From contig CASGEL010000008.1 in assembly GCA_949300485.1 (NCBI GenBank), positions 47,220-111,219 on the forward strand: a stretch of DNA of 64,000 bases. The letters are read 5' to 3'. The first letter of the stretch is position 1, and the number at the start of each line of letters is the position of its first letter. Both the position numbers and the translations under genes were made by a program. Under the pieces are notes generated by a model. That model ran no database searches. It was given only the letters and a program-made list of their open reading frames with translations, and was not told the origin of the DNA. This DNA is from an uncultured bacterium (GTDB taxonomy: Bacteria > Cyanobacteriota > Vampirovibrionia > Gastranaerophilales > Gastranaerophilaceae). Of this stretch, positions 46,996 through 56,700 are shown piece after piece.

Positions 46996-48756
46996 TTATT
47001 TTATAATTCTGCTACAGAAATCATCTTCTGATAGTGCTTTCCCGGTAATTCTTTCAATTAAATCTTCATCCTCCATAGAGGCTCCGTATTTAAATAAATT
47101 TTTATTTAAAAATTCTGCAGTTTGCGAATTTTCAGTAATATTACCAAGGTGATTTTTTAATGTATTATATAACTGAGCCTTATATAAAGCTGCTCTGAAA
47201 TAATTTTGATAATACCCGGGATGTGATAAATAATGAGGAATTGTTGCCCATTCATTATTTAGGTATGTATTCTCTCCGCGAAACAAATATTTTTGTTTTA
47301 AATTTTTCCATAAAACCTTTAAATCTTGATCTGGATTTTTATACATTTCACGCTCAAACTCAATAATCTGTAAAGATCGTGATACAAATTTTGCATCATC
47401 CTTTTTTAGTTCAGCCTTGAAATTTTCTAAAACAAATTGCGGAACAGTTCCAGCAAGCATATTTTCCATTTTAGGCAAATCACCCATCATCATTGCTACA
47501 GCCTCTGTCATTACAGAAGAAGACGGGCTCTGTTCAATAAACGGAAGACTTGTATCTAACCCTATATCATATACACAATGACCTAATTCATGCATTATTG
47601 TATCCAAACTTTTTGTATTATTAGTCAAATTAGCCAAAATTCTTGCATCTTTACCTGGCTCTATACAAAAAGCAAACCCATGGGTATTTTTATTTTTTCT
47701 TGGGAATAAATCTAATGTTATTCCCATATTATCAACATCATAACCCATATTTTTATAAACATTCTTAGCAAGTTCAACAACCTGTTCGCCGTCTTTAATA
47801 TAATCATTAACCACTTTTTCAGGATTTTCATCAGGCAAAAATCCGAAATGATAGTCCATTAAATCTGAAGAATCCACGCCAAAATTATGTGCTAGTTTAT
47901 CTTGCCTTTCTTTTTCAAATTCAAAACTTTTTGTCTTTATTTTGTCATAAACCCCGTTTAATAATTTATCAAGTTTTTCAGGAGATATTTCATAAGTATC
48001 TTCTACCATATAATCAAAATAATTATCGTAGCCTTTTGTTTTAGCGTACTCATTACGCATTTTGACAAGCTCTACCAAATCATCTGCAATAACATCTCCG
48101 GCATTTACATTAGCTTCGTAAGCCTTTTTTCGTAAAGAAACATTCTTTTCTGTTTCTAAAATCTTCATAATTTCTGCTTTAGAAACAGGATTCCCGTCAA
48201 TTTTCATAACATAGGCATTGTATTTTGATGCAATATCATTTTCTTTATCTCTTAAAGCTTTTAACTCATTACCTGATTCTATTTCATTGTAAAACGCTTT
48301 TACCAAATCTTTAAGCTGTTTTGCCAAATGTTTATCATCCAAACCTTGAGATTGTACTTCTTTTAACTGAGCATAAAATGCTTCATCTTTAAATAAATTG
48401 CTAAAAGTTTCTTGAGATTCCGTATACCTGTTTAAATTTTCATCACTTGAATTTGTATAAAAATTCCAAGCAGCAAGTTCCGTCTCATATTGAACTTTGC
48501 TTAATTTATTTCCAAATTCGTCCCTTAATTTGAAATATTTATCATTATTTGACATAAGCGGCTCTCCTTTTTCTGTATCTATACTCTTAAGTCGTTCTAT
48601 CTGATCTTTATTTAAAGAAGAAAATGAAACAACATCACCGGATATTTGTCTTAATCCAAAACTCTGTACATTTGAAATTCCCAAACTGGAACATACTTTA
48701 TTATGTGAAAAATTGTTTGTATTATAGTTCTGTAATGTTAAAGGTAAAATTCGCAA
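46996..48756 (-). CDS. M3-family oligoendopeptidase
   Basis: 586 aa zinc metallopeptidase of the thimet oligopeptidase/PepF family. The active site HELGHCVYD lies near residue 391 with a downstream Glu ligand (MTEAVAMMMGDL). It would digest short peptides in the cytoplasm. The first about 46 residues are not part of the enzyme: MRILPLTLQNY...VVSFSS is Asn/Ser-rich and ends in SFS, resembling the leaders of the two proteins at 59838-62585. No ribosome binding site stands out. Confidence 0.9.
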   Translation of the reverse strand: MRILPLTLQNYNTNNFSHNKVCSSLGISNVQSFGLRQISGDVVSFSSLNKDQIERLKSIDTEKGEPLMSNNDKYFKLRDEFGNKLSKVQYETELAAWNFYTNSSDENLNRYTESQETFSNLFKDEAFYAQLKEVQSQGLDDKHLAKQLKDLVKAFYNEIESGNELKALRDKENDIASKYNAYVMKIDGNPVSKAEIMKILETEKNVSLRKKAYEANVNAGDVIADDLVELVKMRNEYAKTKGYDNYFDYMVEDTYEISPEKLDKLLNGVYDKIKTKSFEFEKERQDKLAHNFGVDSSDLMDYHFGFLPDENPEKVVNDYIKDGEQVVELAKNVYKNMGYDVDNMGITLDLFPRKNKNTHGFAFCIEPGKDARILANLTNNTKSLDTIMHELGHCVYDIGLDTSLPFIEQSPSSSVMTEAVAMMMGDLPKMENMLAGTVPQFVLENFKAELKKDDAKFVSRSLQIIEFEREMYKNPDQDLKVLWKNLKQKYLFRGENTYLNNEWATIPHYLSHPGYYQNYFRAALYKAQLYNTLKNHLGNITENSQTAEFLNKNLFKYGASMEDEDLIERITGKALSEDDFCSRIIK

Positions 48757-48817
48757 CTATTGACTCCAAAAACTACACAATATTATAAAACCAATAAAAA
48801 TAAATTTTGCGCAAAGA

Positions 48818-49531
48818 TTATTTTACTTTTATATCATAACAAGGGTATGCCTTTGAGCAGCCTTCCAATCGTTGGATTTTAATATCTACCTTATCTAAAA
48901 GTCTAAATTGATTTGAAAATTCCTCAAGCTTAAGCTTTTTACTGTCATTAGGAACAATATAATATTTATAAAAATTTTCTCCTATATCATTTAGTACTAC
49001 AAACTTGCTGTTACTTTTTGAATATTCTATTGTGTAATTGCCTTTCTTCAACTCTGAAACTTTTATAATCTTGTATCCCTTCAGAATCTCAGAGATCTCT
49101 TTATCCGTAAGTTTTCGGGGGACAAACATTACACCGTTAAATATAATTTCATAAAATTCAAACTGTTTAGGGAAATATGAATATAATTTATTTCCGACCA
49201 AAAATTCTCCTGATCCTTCCCCAATCCAAACGGGTTCTTTTGGAACTTGAGCATTCCCTGTTATCAGATTATAAACAGAATACCCTCCGTTACCTTCAGG
49301 AGCCTGCACCTGCAAAATAATTTCATACTTGGAATCGTCTTCATCAATATTTTTATTATAATTGCGCCATTCATGCTTATTCATATTATAAGTCCAGACT
49401 CGCTGACCGATACGCGGCAAGCTGGAATCAGTAAATTCTTCCTCTTTTTTATCCAAACCGTATAAAATACTTGCAAAAAAGAAAACAACTATCAAAATTA
49501 CAATTATTCCAAAAATATACCTTTTTTTCAT
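48818..49531 (-). CDS. Hypothetical membrane-anchored protein, 237 aa
   Basis: An N-terminal signal anchor (residues 5-26) followed by a beta-rich, charged extracytoplasmic domain with two cysteines close to the C-terminus (EGCSKAYPCYD) that may form a disulfide. Not recognised. GGGATAT precedes the ATG. Confidence 0.72.
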   Translation of the reverse strand: MKKRYIFGIIVILIVVFFFASILYGLDKKEEEFTDSSLPRIGQRVWTYNMNKHEWRNYNKNIDEDDSKYEIILQVQAPEGNGGYSVYNLITGNAQVPKEPVWIGEGSGEFLVGNKLYSYFPKQFEFYEIIFNGVMFVPRKLTDKEISEILKGYKIIKVSELKKGNYTIEYSKSNSKFVVLNDIGENFYKYYIVPNDSKKLKLEEFSNQFRLLDKVDIKIQRLEGCSKAYPCYDIKVK

Positions 49532-49726
49532 TAATATATCCCTTTACTAAAAACACTATGACTTTTAATATACATTACACAATAGCACAAACAGGTAATC
49601 TTTTAAAAAGATACAAGACAAAATCATTACAAAAATAATTAGCCATACAGTGAATAGATAAAAAAATATCATGATTGTTTAATATAATTAATCTTTTTCA
49701 TACTTCCAGCTATTCTTAATTCCAAC

Positions 49727-49751
49727 GAGCCTCATTTGAGGCTCTTTTTTT
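49727..49751 (+). terminator. Strong orphan terminator, plus strand
   Basis: GAGCCTCA-TT-TGAGGCTC followed by seven Ts. No plus-strand gene lies between 49532 and 49726, and both flanking genes are on the minus strand. It may end a small RNA; a TATAAT at 49683-49688 could be its -10, without a good -35. Together with the hairpin at 49781-49817 this is all I see in the gene-free stretch 49532-49873. Confidence 0.65.
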
Positions 49752-49780
49752 GAGAATAAATAAAATAATTTCATAATAAT

Positions 49781-49817
49781 CAATAATGAAAGCTTATACT
49801 ATATGCTTTCATTATTG
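49781..49817 (-). terminator. Terminator-like hairpin after the Cys-rich protein gene
   Basis: CAATAATGAAAGC and its perfect complement around an 11-base loop, with an AT-rich tail on the minus strand (ATTATTATG). It lies 57 bases after the stop at 49874. Confidence 0.6.
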
Positions 49818-49873
49818 CAATATGTATCCCTCAATACGAATAGACTCCTATTCCTGGCTTGTTAAAAATACCA

Positions 49874-50260
49874 TTACCAGGTGAATAATTCCTTTGTTGA
49901 ATTAACTACACTTTTAAATACATTAACCTTATGATTAACTTTCTGAACATTGCGATAGGTATCTGAATTCCAATAATCAAACCACTCATCATCATCCCAA
50001 GATCGATTTCCATACCAAAAATCATAAGAACAATTATTTCCATGGTGTTTACGACATTTTTTATTCCATTTTTTATACTGTTTTTGTTTGCATTTTTCAG
50101 AGTCACCATAACCATTACAACATGGATTTAACCTTGATGTAATAAAACCACAATAATATTCTTCATTATATCTACCATTATTATGATGATTTTTAGCGAA
50201 AACAACACTACTGCTTGTAATAAAAAGTAAGGACAATAATACCACAAAAACTCTAACCAT
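49874..50260 (-). CDS. Small secreted Cys-rich protein, 128 aa
   Basis: A signal peptide cleaved near VFA-KNH, then a basic, Asn/His/Trp/Tyr-rich mature protein with six cysteines (residues about 37, 47, 48, 57, 69, 77) confined to a stretch of 40 residues, probably three disulfides. Not recognised. GGGGG lies about 9 bases before the ATG. Confidence 0.75.
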   Translation of the reverse strand: MVRVFVVLLSLLFITSSSVVFAKNHHNNGRYNEEYYCGFITSRLNPCCNGYGDSEKCKQKQYKKWNKKCRKHHGNNCSYDFWYGNRSWDDDEWFDYWNSDTYRNVQKVNHKVNVFKSVVNSTKELFTW

Positions 50261-50282
50261 ATCTTATACCCCCATTTATTAT

Positions 50283-50320
50283 AAAATCAGGCGGTTTAAG
50301 AGTTATCTTCTACCGCCTGA
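50283..50320 (-). terminator. Terminator of lysS
   Basis: TCAGGCGGT / ACCGCCTGA with a 15-base loop and TTTTATAA on the minus strand, 16 bases after the lysS stop. Confidence 0.88.
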
Positions 50321-50335
50321 TAGATAACAAATAAT

Positions 50336-51841
50336 TTAATCTTTTTTCTTCAAAGTCGGGAATGCAATAACATCACGAATTGAAGGAGAATTTGTTAATA
50401 ACATAATCAATCTGTCAATACCGACGCCTAATCCGCCCATCGGAGGAACTCCATGCTCTAATGCACAGATATAATCTTCATCAATAGGCATAGCTTCTTC
50501 ATCGCCTGCTGCTTTTGCAGCCATTTGAGCTTCAAATCTTGCTCTTTGATCAATCGGATCAGTTAATTCAGAAAATGCGTTGCTTATTTCCCAGCCGTTA
50601 ACACGAGTTTCGAAACGTTCGGTTAATCGAGGATTGTCTCTGTGAACTTTAGCCAAAGGTGATATATCTCTAGGATAATCATAAATATGAATTGGCTGAA
50701 TTAAAGAGCCTTCAATTTTTTCTTCAAATACTCTTTCGATAACCTGTCCCCAGTTGTCACAATCATCAGCATCTACATGAACTGATTTTGCGGCAGCTTT
50801 TGCTTCTTCAACAGTTTCAATCTTGTTAAAATCAATACCTGTTGCTTCTTCTACTGCTCCCAGCATAGTTTTTCTATCCCAAGGAGGAGTAAGATCAATT
50901 TCGTTTTCTCCGTATTGAATTTTTGTTGTTCCAAGAACTTCTTTCGCAACATAAGCCACAAGATTTTCTGTCAGGGTCATCATATCGTTATAATCAACAT
51001 AAGCCTGATACAATTCCATCATTGTAAATTCTGGATTATGACGGGTATCAATACCCTCATTTCTAAAGCTTCTGTTAATTTCAAAGATTTTTTCACTCAC
51101 ACCGCCTACCATAAGACGTTTCAAATATAATTCAGGAGCAATTCTCAAATACATATCCATATCAAGGGTATTGTGATGAGTAATAAAAGGTCTTGCATTT
51201 GCACCACCTGCCTGCGGATGAAGCATAGGAGTTTCAACTTCCATAAACCCAAGATTGATTAAATATTCTCTCACCTTTTGAATAATTAAACTTCTTCTTT
51301 GGAAAGTTTTTCTAACATCTTCATTGACAATCATATCGACATATCTTTGACGGTATTTTGTTTCAACATCTGTTAAACCATGAAATTTTTCAGGCAGCGG
51401 TAATAAAGATTTAGATAAAATCTTTAAAGATGTTGCTTTGATAGTCAATTCACCTCTCGGGGTTCTTCTGACTGAACCGTAAAAACCTACGATATCACCT
51501 ATATCTATAGTTTTTAAAGTTTTTAAATCTTCTTCTGAAAGATTTTCTTTATGAGAAAAAATCTGAATTTTCCCGGATGCATCAACCAAATCGATAAACA
51601 TTCCGGTATTTCTGTTAGCCATAACTCGACCAGCGACATGGTAACAGTCTTCTAATTCTTCACCTGCAGGTAAATCTTTATATTTTTCCTGTAAATCTGC
51701 AGCCATAATATCTTTATCATAACCGTACGGATATGGATTAAGTCCTCTTTCTCTCAAGTTTTCCATCTTTTGAATTCTAACTTGACGAATTTGACTTTGA
51801 GATGAATTTGATTCGTGAGTTTTTTCTTTTATTTCAGCCAT
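50336..51841 (-). CDS. lysS: Lysyl-tRNA synthetase (class II)
   Basis: 501 aa. An N-terminal OB-fold anticodon-binding domain (about 60-165; GRVMANRNTGMFIDLVD), then the class II core with motif 1 (GFMEVETPMLHPQAGGANARPF), motif 2 (FEINRSFRNEGIDTRHNPEFTMMELY) and motif 3 (GLGVGIDRLIMLL). The length is typical. AAGGGA precedes the ATG. A terminator-like hairpin lies 76 bases upstream in its leader (51917-51944). Confidence 0.97.
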   Translation of the reverse strand: MAEIKEKTHESNSSQSQIRQVRIQKMENLRERGLNPYPYGYDKDIMAADLQEKYKDLPAGEELEDCYHVAGRVMANRNTGMFIDLVDASGKIQIFSHKENLSEEDLKTLKTIDIGDIVGFYGSVRRTPRGELTIKATSLKILSKSLLPLPEKFHGLTDVETKYRQRYVDMIVNEDVRKTFQRRSLIIQKVREYLINLGFMEVETPMLHPQAGGANARPFITHHNTLDMDMYLRIAPELYLKRLMVGGVSEKIFEINRSFRNEGIDTRHNPEFTMMELYQAYVDYNDMMTLTENLVAYVAKEVLGTTKIQYGENEIDLTPPWDRKTMLGAVEEATGIDFNKIETVEEAKAAAKSVHVDADDCDNWGQVIERVFEEKIEGSLIQPIHIYDYPRDISPLAKVHRDNPRLTERFETRVNGWEISNAFSELTDPIDQRARFEAQMAAKAAGDEEAMPIDEDYICALEHGVPPMGGLGVGIDRLIMLLTNSPSIRDVIAFPTLKKKD

Positions 51842-51916
51842 AATTTTATCCCTTATATTAAATTACACAACTCTACTAAATAATAGTAACACAAAAGAAT
51901 GAAAATTAAAAAATAC

Positions 51917-51944
51917 GTGGCGGAACTAGTTATAATCCCGCCAC
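51917..51944 (-). terminator. Terminator-like hairpin upstream of lysS
   Basis: On the minus strand GTGGCGG, a 14-base loop, CCGCCAC, then GTATTTTTTAATTTT. No minus-strand gene lies upstream, since the ABC permease at 52025 is on the plus strand. It is therefore either an attenuator in the lysS leader or a relic of a lost gene. Confidence 0.6.
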
Positions 51945-52024
51945 AAAATAATTCTTATTTTTAACTAAAGAATTTATATAACATTAAACTTGACTCAAAT
52001 GTCCAAACATAAGATAATTATTTT

Positions 52025-52897
52025 ATGTTTAAGTATTATGGAAAAACTGCACCTTATTTATTCCTGCTGCCGGCAGCTATAGTTTTGATTATATTCTTTT
52101 TTATTCCTTTTTTTCAAACTATAGTTCTTAGTTTTCAGGATTATTCAAGCAGTATTTATCATCCTGGATTTGCAGGAATGCAAAATTACATTGAAATTTT
52201 AAAAAATCCCATTTTTTATAAAGTTATGATAAATACTATTATTTACCTTGTTGTAGCTGTTCCAATACTTGCAGTTCTACCTTTATTTCTAGCTATACTT
52301 ATCAATCAAAAAATAAAAGGGATTACGTTATATAAAATTCTTATTTATCTTCCGGTTATTGTATCAATCGTTGTTGCTGCAATCGCTTTTAAATGGCTAT
52401 ATGCTGAGCAGGGAATTTTAAATTATATATTAAATGTATTACATATAGGTTCAATAGGCTGGCTTACAGATCCTAAATATGCTATCTATTCTGTTATCAT
52501 CGTGACAATCTGGAAAGGTATCGGATATTATATGATGATTTATCTTGCTGCCTTAATGAGTGTACCTAAAGAATTATATGAAGCCTGTGACATTGACGGG
52601 GCAGGATTTTTCACAAAACACCTGACTGTTACTGTTCCTCATATTATGCCGACAATCGCACTTGTCACCACAATAAGTTCAATTTCAGCTATGAAAATAT
52701 TTGCAGAAATTTATGTAATGACAAAAGGCGGTCCGCTTAATTCAACAAAAACTATAGTTTATTATATCTATGAAAAAGCATTTGAAAACCTTGATTTAGG
52801 ATACGCCTCCGCTATGGCTGTAATCTTGCTTGTTATAGTTATGATATTCTCATTTATAAATATTTTCTGCTTTGAAAGGGGGAAATATCAAATATAA
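52025..52897 (+). CDS. Sugar ABC transporter permease (MalF/UgpA type)
   Basis: 290 aa, six membrane helices, with the EAA loop YEACDIDGAGFFTKHLTVTVPHI that contacts the ATPase. One half of the inner-membrane pore of a carbohydrate importer (CUT1 family). No Shine-Dalgarno sequence is seen. The stop overlaps the start of the partner permease by one base. No binding protein or ATPase gene is adjacent, so these must be encoded elsewhere, and the sugar cannot be named. Confidence 0.92.
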   Translation: MFKYYGKTAPYLFLLPAAIVLIIFFFIPFFQTIVLSFQDYSSSIYHPGFAGMQNYIEILKNPIFYKVMINTIIYLVVAVPILAVLPLFLAILINQKIKGITLYKILIYLPVIVSIVVAAIAFKWLYAEQGILNYILNVLHIGSIGWLTDPKYAIYSVIIVTIWKGIGYYMMIYLAALMSVPKELYEACDIDGAGFFTKHLTVTVPHIMPTIALVTTISSISAMKIFAEIYVMTKGGPLNSTKTIVYYIYEKAFENLDLGYASAMAVILLVIVMIFSFINIFCFERGKYQI

Positions 52898-53754
52898 TGA
52901 CGAAATGGTTAAAAAAGTTGAATTTTAAAAATCTATGGATACACACAATTTTAATTTTTGTATCTGTATTATCAATATTTCCGTTTATCTGGCTTTTATC
53001 AACTTCATTAAAAGGAAGCGGAGAAAATATTTTTGCATATCCGCCGACAATCATTCCTAAAGAATTTACCTGGGCAAACTATGTTGGAGTATGGCACAGG
53101 GTAGATTTAATGAAATACTTTATAAACAGCATGATTGTCGCTGGCGGAACAGTATTACTAAACCTGATACTTTCTTCCCTTGCAGGGTATCCGCTTGCAA
53201 GGATGGAATTCAAGGGTAAAAAAATAACTTTTTTTGCAATCCTAGCAACAATTATGATACCTTTTCAGGCAATAATGCTTCCTGTTTATCTTATTACATT
53301 AAAATTGCATCTTGTAGATAGTGTAAATGATACTATGGGCTATATAGGTCTTATTATGCCTTTTGCAGTCAGTGCATTTGGGATATTTCTTATGCGTCAG
53401 GCCTTTCTTGCAATTCCAAGAGAAATGGAAGAAGCGGCAATAGTTGATGGCTGTAATGTATTTCAAGTATTTTGGAAAGTTCTCCTTCCTATGGTAAAAC
53501 CTTCATTAGCAGTTCTTGCAATATTCACATTCATAGGTTCATGGGGAGAATTCTTATGGCCAAGCATTGTTCTGACAAAGGAAACAATGTATACCCTGCC
53601 TGTTGGTGTTAATAATCTTCAGGGAATGTTTTCTTCCAACTGGAGATACATTGCAGCCGGTTCAATAATATCAACAATTCCTATTATTATATTCTTTCTG
53701 GCAATGCAAAAATATTTTATCTCCGGCGAAAATGAAGGTGCGGTAAAAGGCTAA
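52897..53754 (+). CDS. Sugar ABC transporter permease (MalG/UgpE type)
   Basis: 285 aa, six membrane helices. EAA motif EEAAIVDGCNVFQVFWKVLLPMVKP, and the N-terminal block PFIWLLSTSLK typical of MalG-type permeases. It forms the pore with the upstream protein and is translationally coupled to it. Convergent with the giant gene 10 bases away. Confidence 0.93.
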   Translation: MTKWLKKLNFKNLWIHTILIFVSVLSIFPFIWLLSTSLKGSGENIFAYPPTIIPKEFTWANYVGVWHRVDLMKYFINSMIVAGGTVLLNLILSSLAGYPLARMEFKGKKITFFAILATIMIPFQAIMLPVYLITLKLHLVDSVNDTMGYIGLIMPFAVSAFGIFLMRQAFLAIPREMEEAAIVDGCNVFQVFWKVLLPMVKPSLAVLAIFTFIGSWGEFLWPSIVLTKETMYTLPVGVNNLQGMFSSNWRYIAAGSIISTIPIIIFFLAMQKYFISGENEGAVKG

Positions 53755-53764
53755 CAACGTTTAA

Positions 53765-56700
53765 TTATTTTATTACGCAACGCTGGAACACAATAGGAAG
53801 ATTGCGCCTTTGTGCATAATTTAGTAAATCCGCACTAAGGATTGATTCTATTGTATCATCTGAGGAATTGCCTCGAACATAAATTGCCTTAATTTCAGGA
53901 TTAAAAACGTTAACTTCGTTAAAACCGTTTTCGACTTTGTGTCCACGCATTTCATAACTTACATGCATCAAATCATCCGTACTTTCAAATAATACTTTTT
54001 CAACCTGCTCAACAGGTATTTGCTTTCCGTTAAAATCAATTTGACCATTTTGCGCCAAATTGCGAATTTCGGCTTGGATATTACTATGACCGCTCAATTT
54101 ACTTGAAAAAGCTGCATAGTCATCTACAGAAATATCATACCCTTGAGCTTTCATTCGCTCAACAAATTGATCCCTTATAAATGTTCCTTTTGAAGAATTG
54201 TTCAAATCTAATTTAGAATTAGCAAAATCTGTGTTAGTTTTACAAAAACCTGTACCTGCAGCATAGTTAGAAGCATAACTTACTGCACCCATGTCATAAT
54301 CAAGAATAATGCCAATCTGTTGGTTATCATATAAAGTATTTTTTCCATCAGTAACAGAAGCTGATAAATTTAAATCTTCGCTCAGCCGCATTTTACCAAT
54401 TGCCATTTGTGGAGCTTTATTAAAACCATTATTCATATGAACAGTTAATCTGATATTATCTGCAGTAGTTCCTAACGGCAAACCATACAATTCCGGATGA
54501 GCAAAGACAGCCTCATCAGTACAATCAATAACCTTAACATTGAAAGATTTTCCATCAACTACAACCTGTCTGACAGGTATATTAGAAACATTTATATCTG
54601 TTTTATTTACAAGTAAACTTCCGTTATTTTTAGCTTTATTATATGCTTCTTGCATTTTTATAATAGTTGCATCATCAACACCTTTTGATCTAGCTACCAG
54701 CATGAGTGTTGAGAAATCACTATCATTGTATAAAGCCGCAGCTGTTTCCGGAGAAGCTGCACATTTTTCAAAAATATTAATTTTTCTTTTAACATCCGTA
54801 GATACGTTAAAATCATCATACAAAGCTCTGGAATCAATTCGCGGATTTGACTTTAAAATTGCAATCTTAGCTAATTGTTTGCTAGATTCATCTAATTGGG
54901 CATAAGACGGATTATTTACCAGTGCTTGTAATTCTTTTAACGTTTTAACCCTGCCGGGAACCCTTCTTGAAGATGGAAGCTCTTTTTCCAGCATTGCCAA
55001 AAGTTCCTCTTGAATTTTAACATCATCAAGATCAGCCGTCCTTAAAAGATAATCTGATCCGTCAACCGAACTCATTATAGATTGTTTCACATCTGGATTT
55101 GGTATAGATTTCACCTCAGGGGCATCTATTGTTACGACAGATTGTCCCTGTTCCGGAGTTGATAGTGAAACGTTATTAGAGGGTGCAGAATTTACTACTT
55201 TCATCGCTGAGTTAGCCTCTGTAGGAACATTTAGAGTTGCTGGCTCAACTGTTGCATTTATTTTTATCTGTGGATCTTTTGTTCCGGAAACTTGAATATC
55301 CTCAATTGTAATTTTTGAATTACGATTAATTAAAAATTCATTTTCTTTATTAATGCCAACAGAATCTAAAAAGGCAACACCTGTTCCTTTTTTGATAGTA
55401 TAATTCCAGGTAATTGGAGACATCATTACCCCATATTTATCTGCCGTTGTTGACAAAAATCTGCTATTCACAAAACTCTTACCTTTTAGCGAAGATACAT
55501 CCGACAATTTGAATTGGAGTTCCGGATTGTTTATAACCTCAGCTAAACTTGTTCCATCGTCAAATGTTATTCCTTGTAAACTATTATAAGAACCGTCTTC
55601 TCTTCTAACTTTAATATCAAATTCTAAAGGAGAATCGGATAAATAACTTTCAAGCAGCGTTGCTTGTTTTTGCCAATAAGGATCTTTAGAAGAATTTATA
55701 TTATTAAAATCAACCCCTTTATATGCACCCAGGGCATAACTTACTTCTGATGAAGGAATATTAGTAGTAAAATATTTCATTCCATGATCAATCAATTTAT
55801 CAGGATTGTCTGTCGATATGTATTTATAATTAGAAGGATGTGCCAAAACACTGAAAGCATCGCTTATCATAAGATTATCAATTAAACTATTTTCTTTTAA
55901 AAGGTTGCTATATTTAGAATCATTTACCAAATACATTGGAAGTAAATTATCAATTCGAAATCTTCGATTATGAATATCTTCTACTATAGATGCATGCCAA
56001 TTATATTTTGATTGTCCTTTTAAATTCTGTTTCAATGCATTATAATTATTTTCATAAGTACTATTTAACTCATCATTAAATACTACATGACCGTTTTTCA
56101 ATTCCATACCATTATCTTTCAATTTTTGTTCTATGTCGGAAATTGCATCATCAATTTTTTGATAATCACCATTAGAAAGTTCAAAATAAAATTTAATATG
56201 ATAGTCTTCCAGATTTAATCTTCTTAAGTTTACAACAGTATTTAGAGCAGATTTATTAATTAGTCCACTTTTTGTTGTCGCCAATTTAATAAGTTCGTCA
56301 TCTGAGATAATAGATTTTGCCTGTTCTATAGTGAGAAGATTTTCTTGAAAAACTGCTGCACTTTCTTGAGCAGACTTGCCGCTTGGAGCTTCATATGTTC
56401 TTCTTATATAATCATTTTCTAATCCGATAGCTTCACGTTCTTTTAATCCGGAAACTAAATCTTCATAATCTCCAGTTCTTTGATTCATTTTTGCATCAAT
56501 ATCAGCGGCAGTTAGCTCAAACTTGTTATTCTGCATTTGCAGTTTTAAATCAGCAACCTGACGTTTTATTTCCTCGTTTTTCAATTCTAAATCTCTAAGT
56601 TCGGAATGCAAAGGATCTAATTCAGAATTATGTGTCGGGAATTGTTTATCAATTATATCTGCAGAAATTTCAGATTTATTATTCCTATTTGTAATAATCT

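Noticed and set aside
52025..53754. Complete sugar ABC importer
   Set aside because: Only the two permeases are present. No binding protein or ATPase gene lies on either side.
53740..53800. Hairpin between the convergent permease and giant genes
   Set aside because: AACGTT and GCAACG words pair only poorly and no T-run follows, so no terminator is called.
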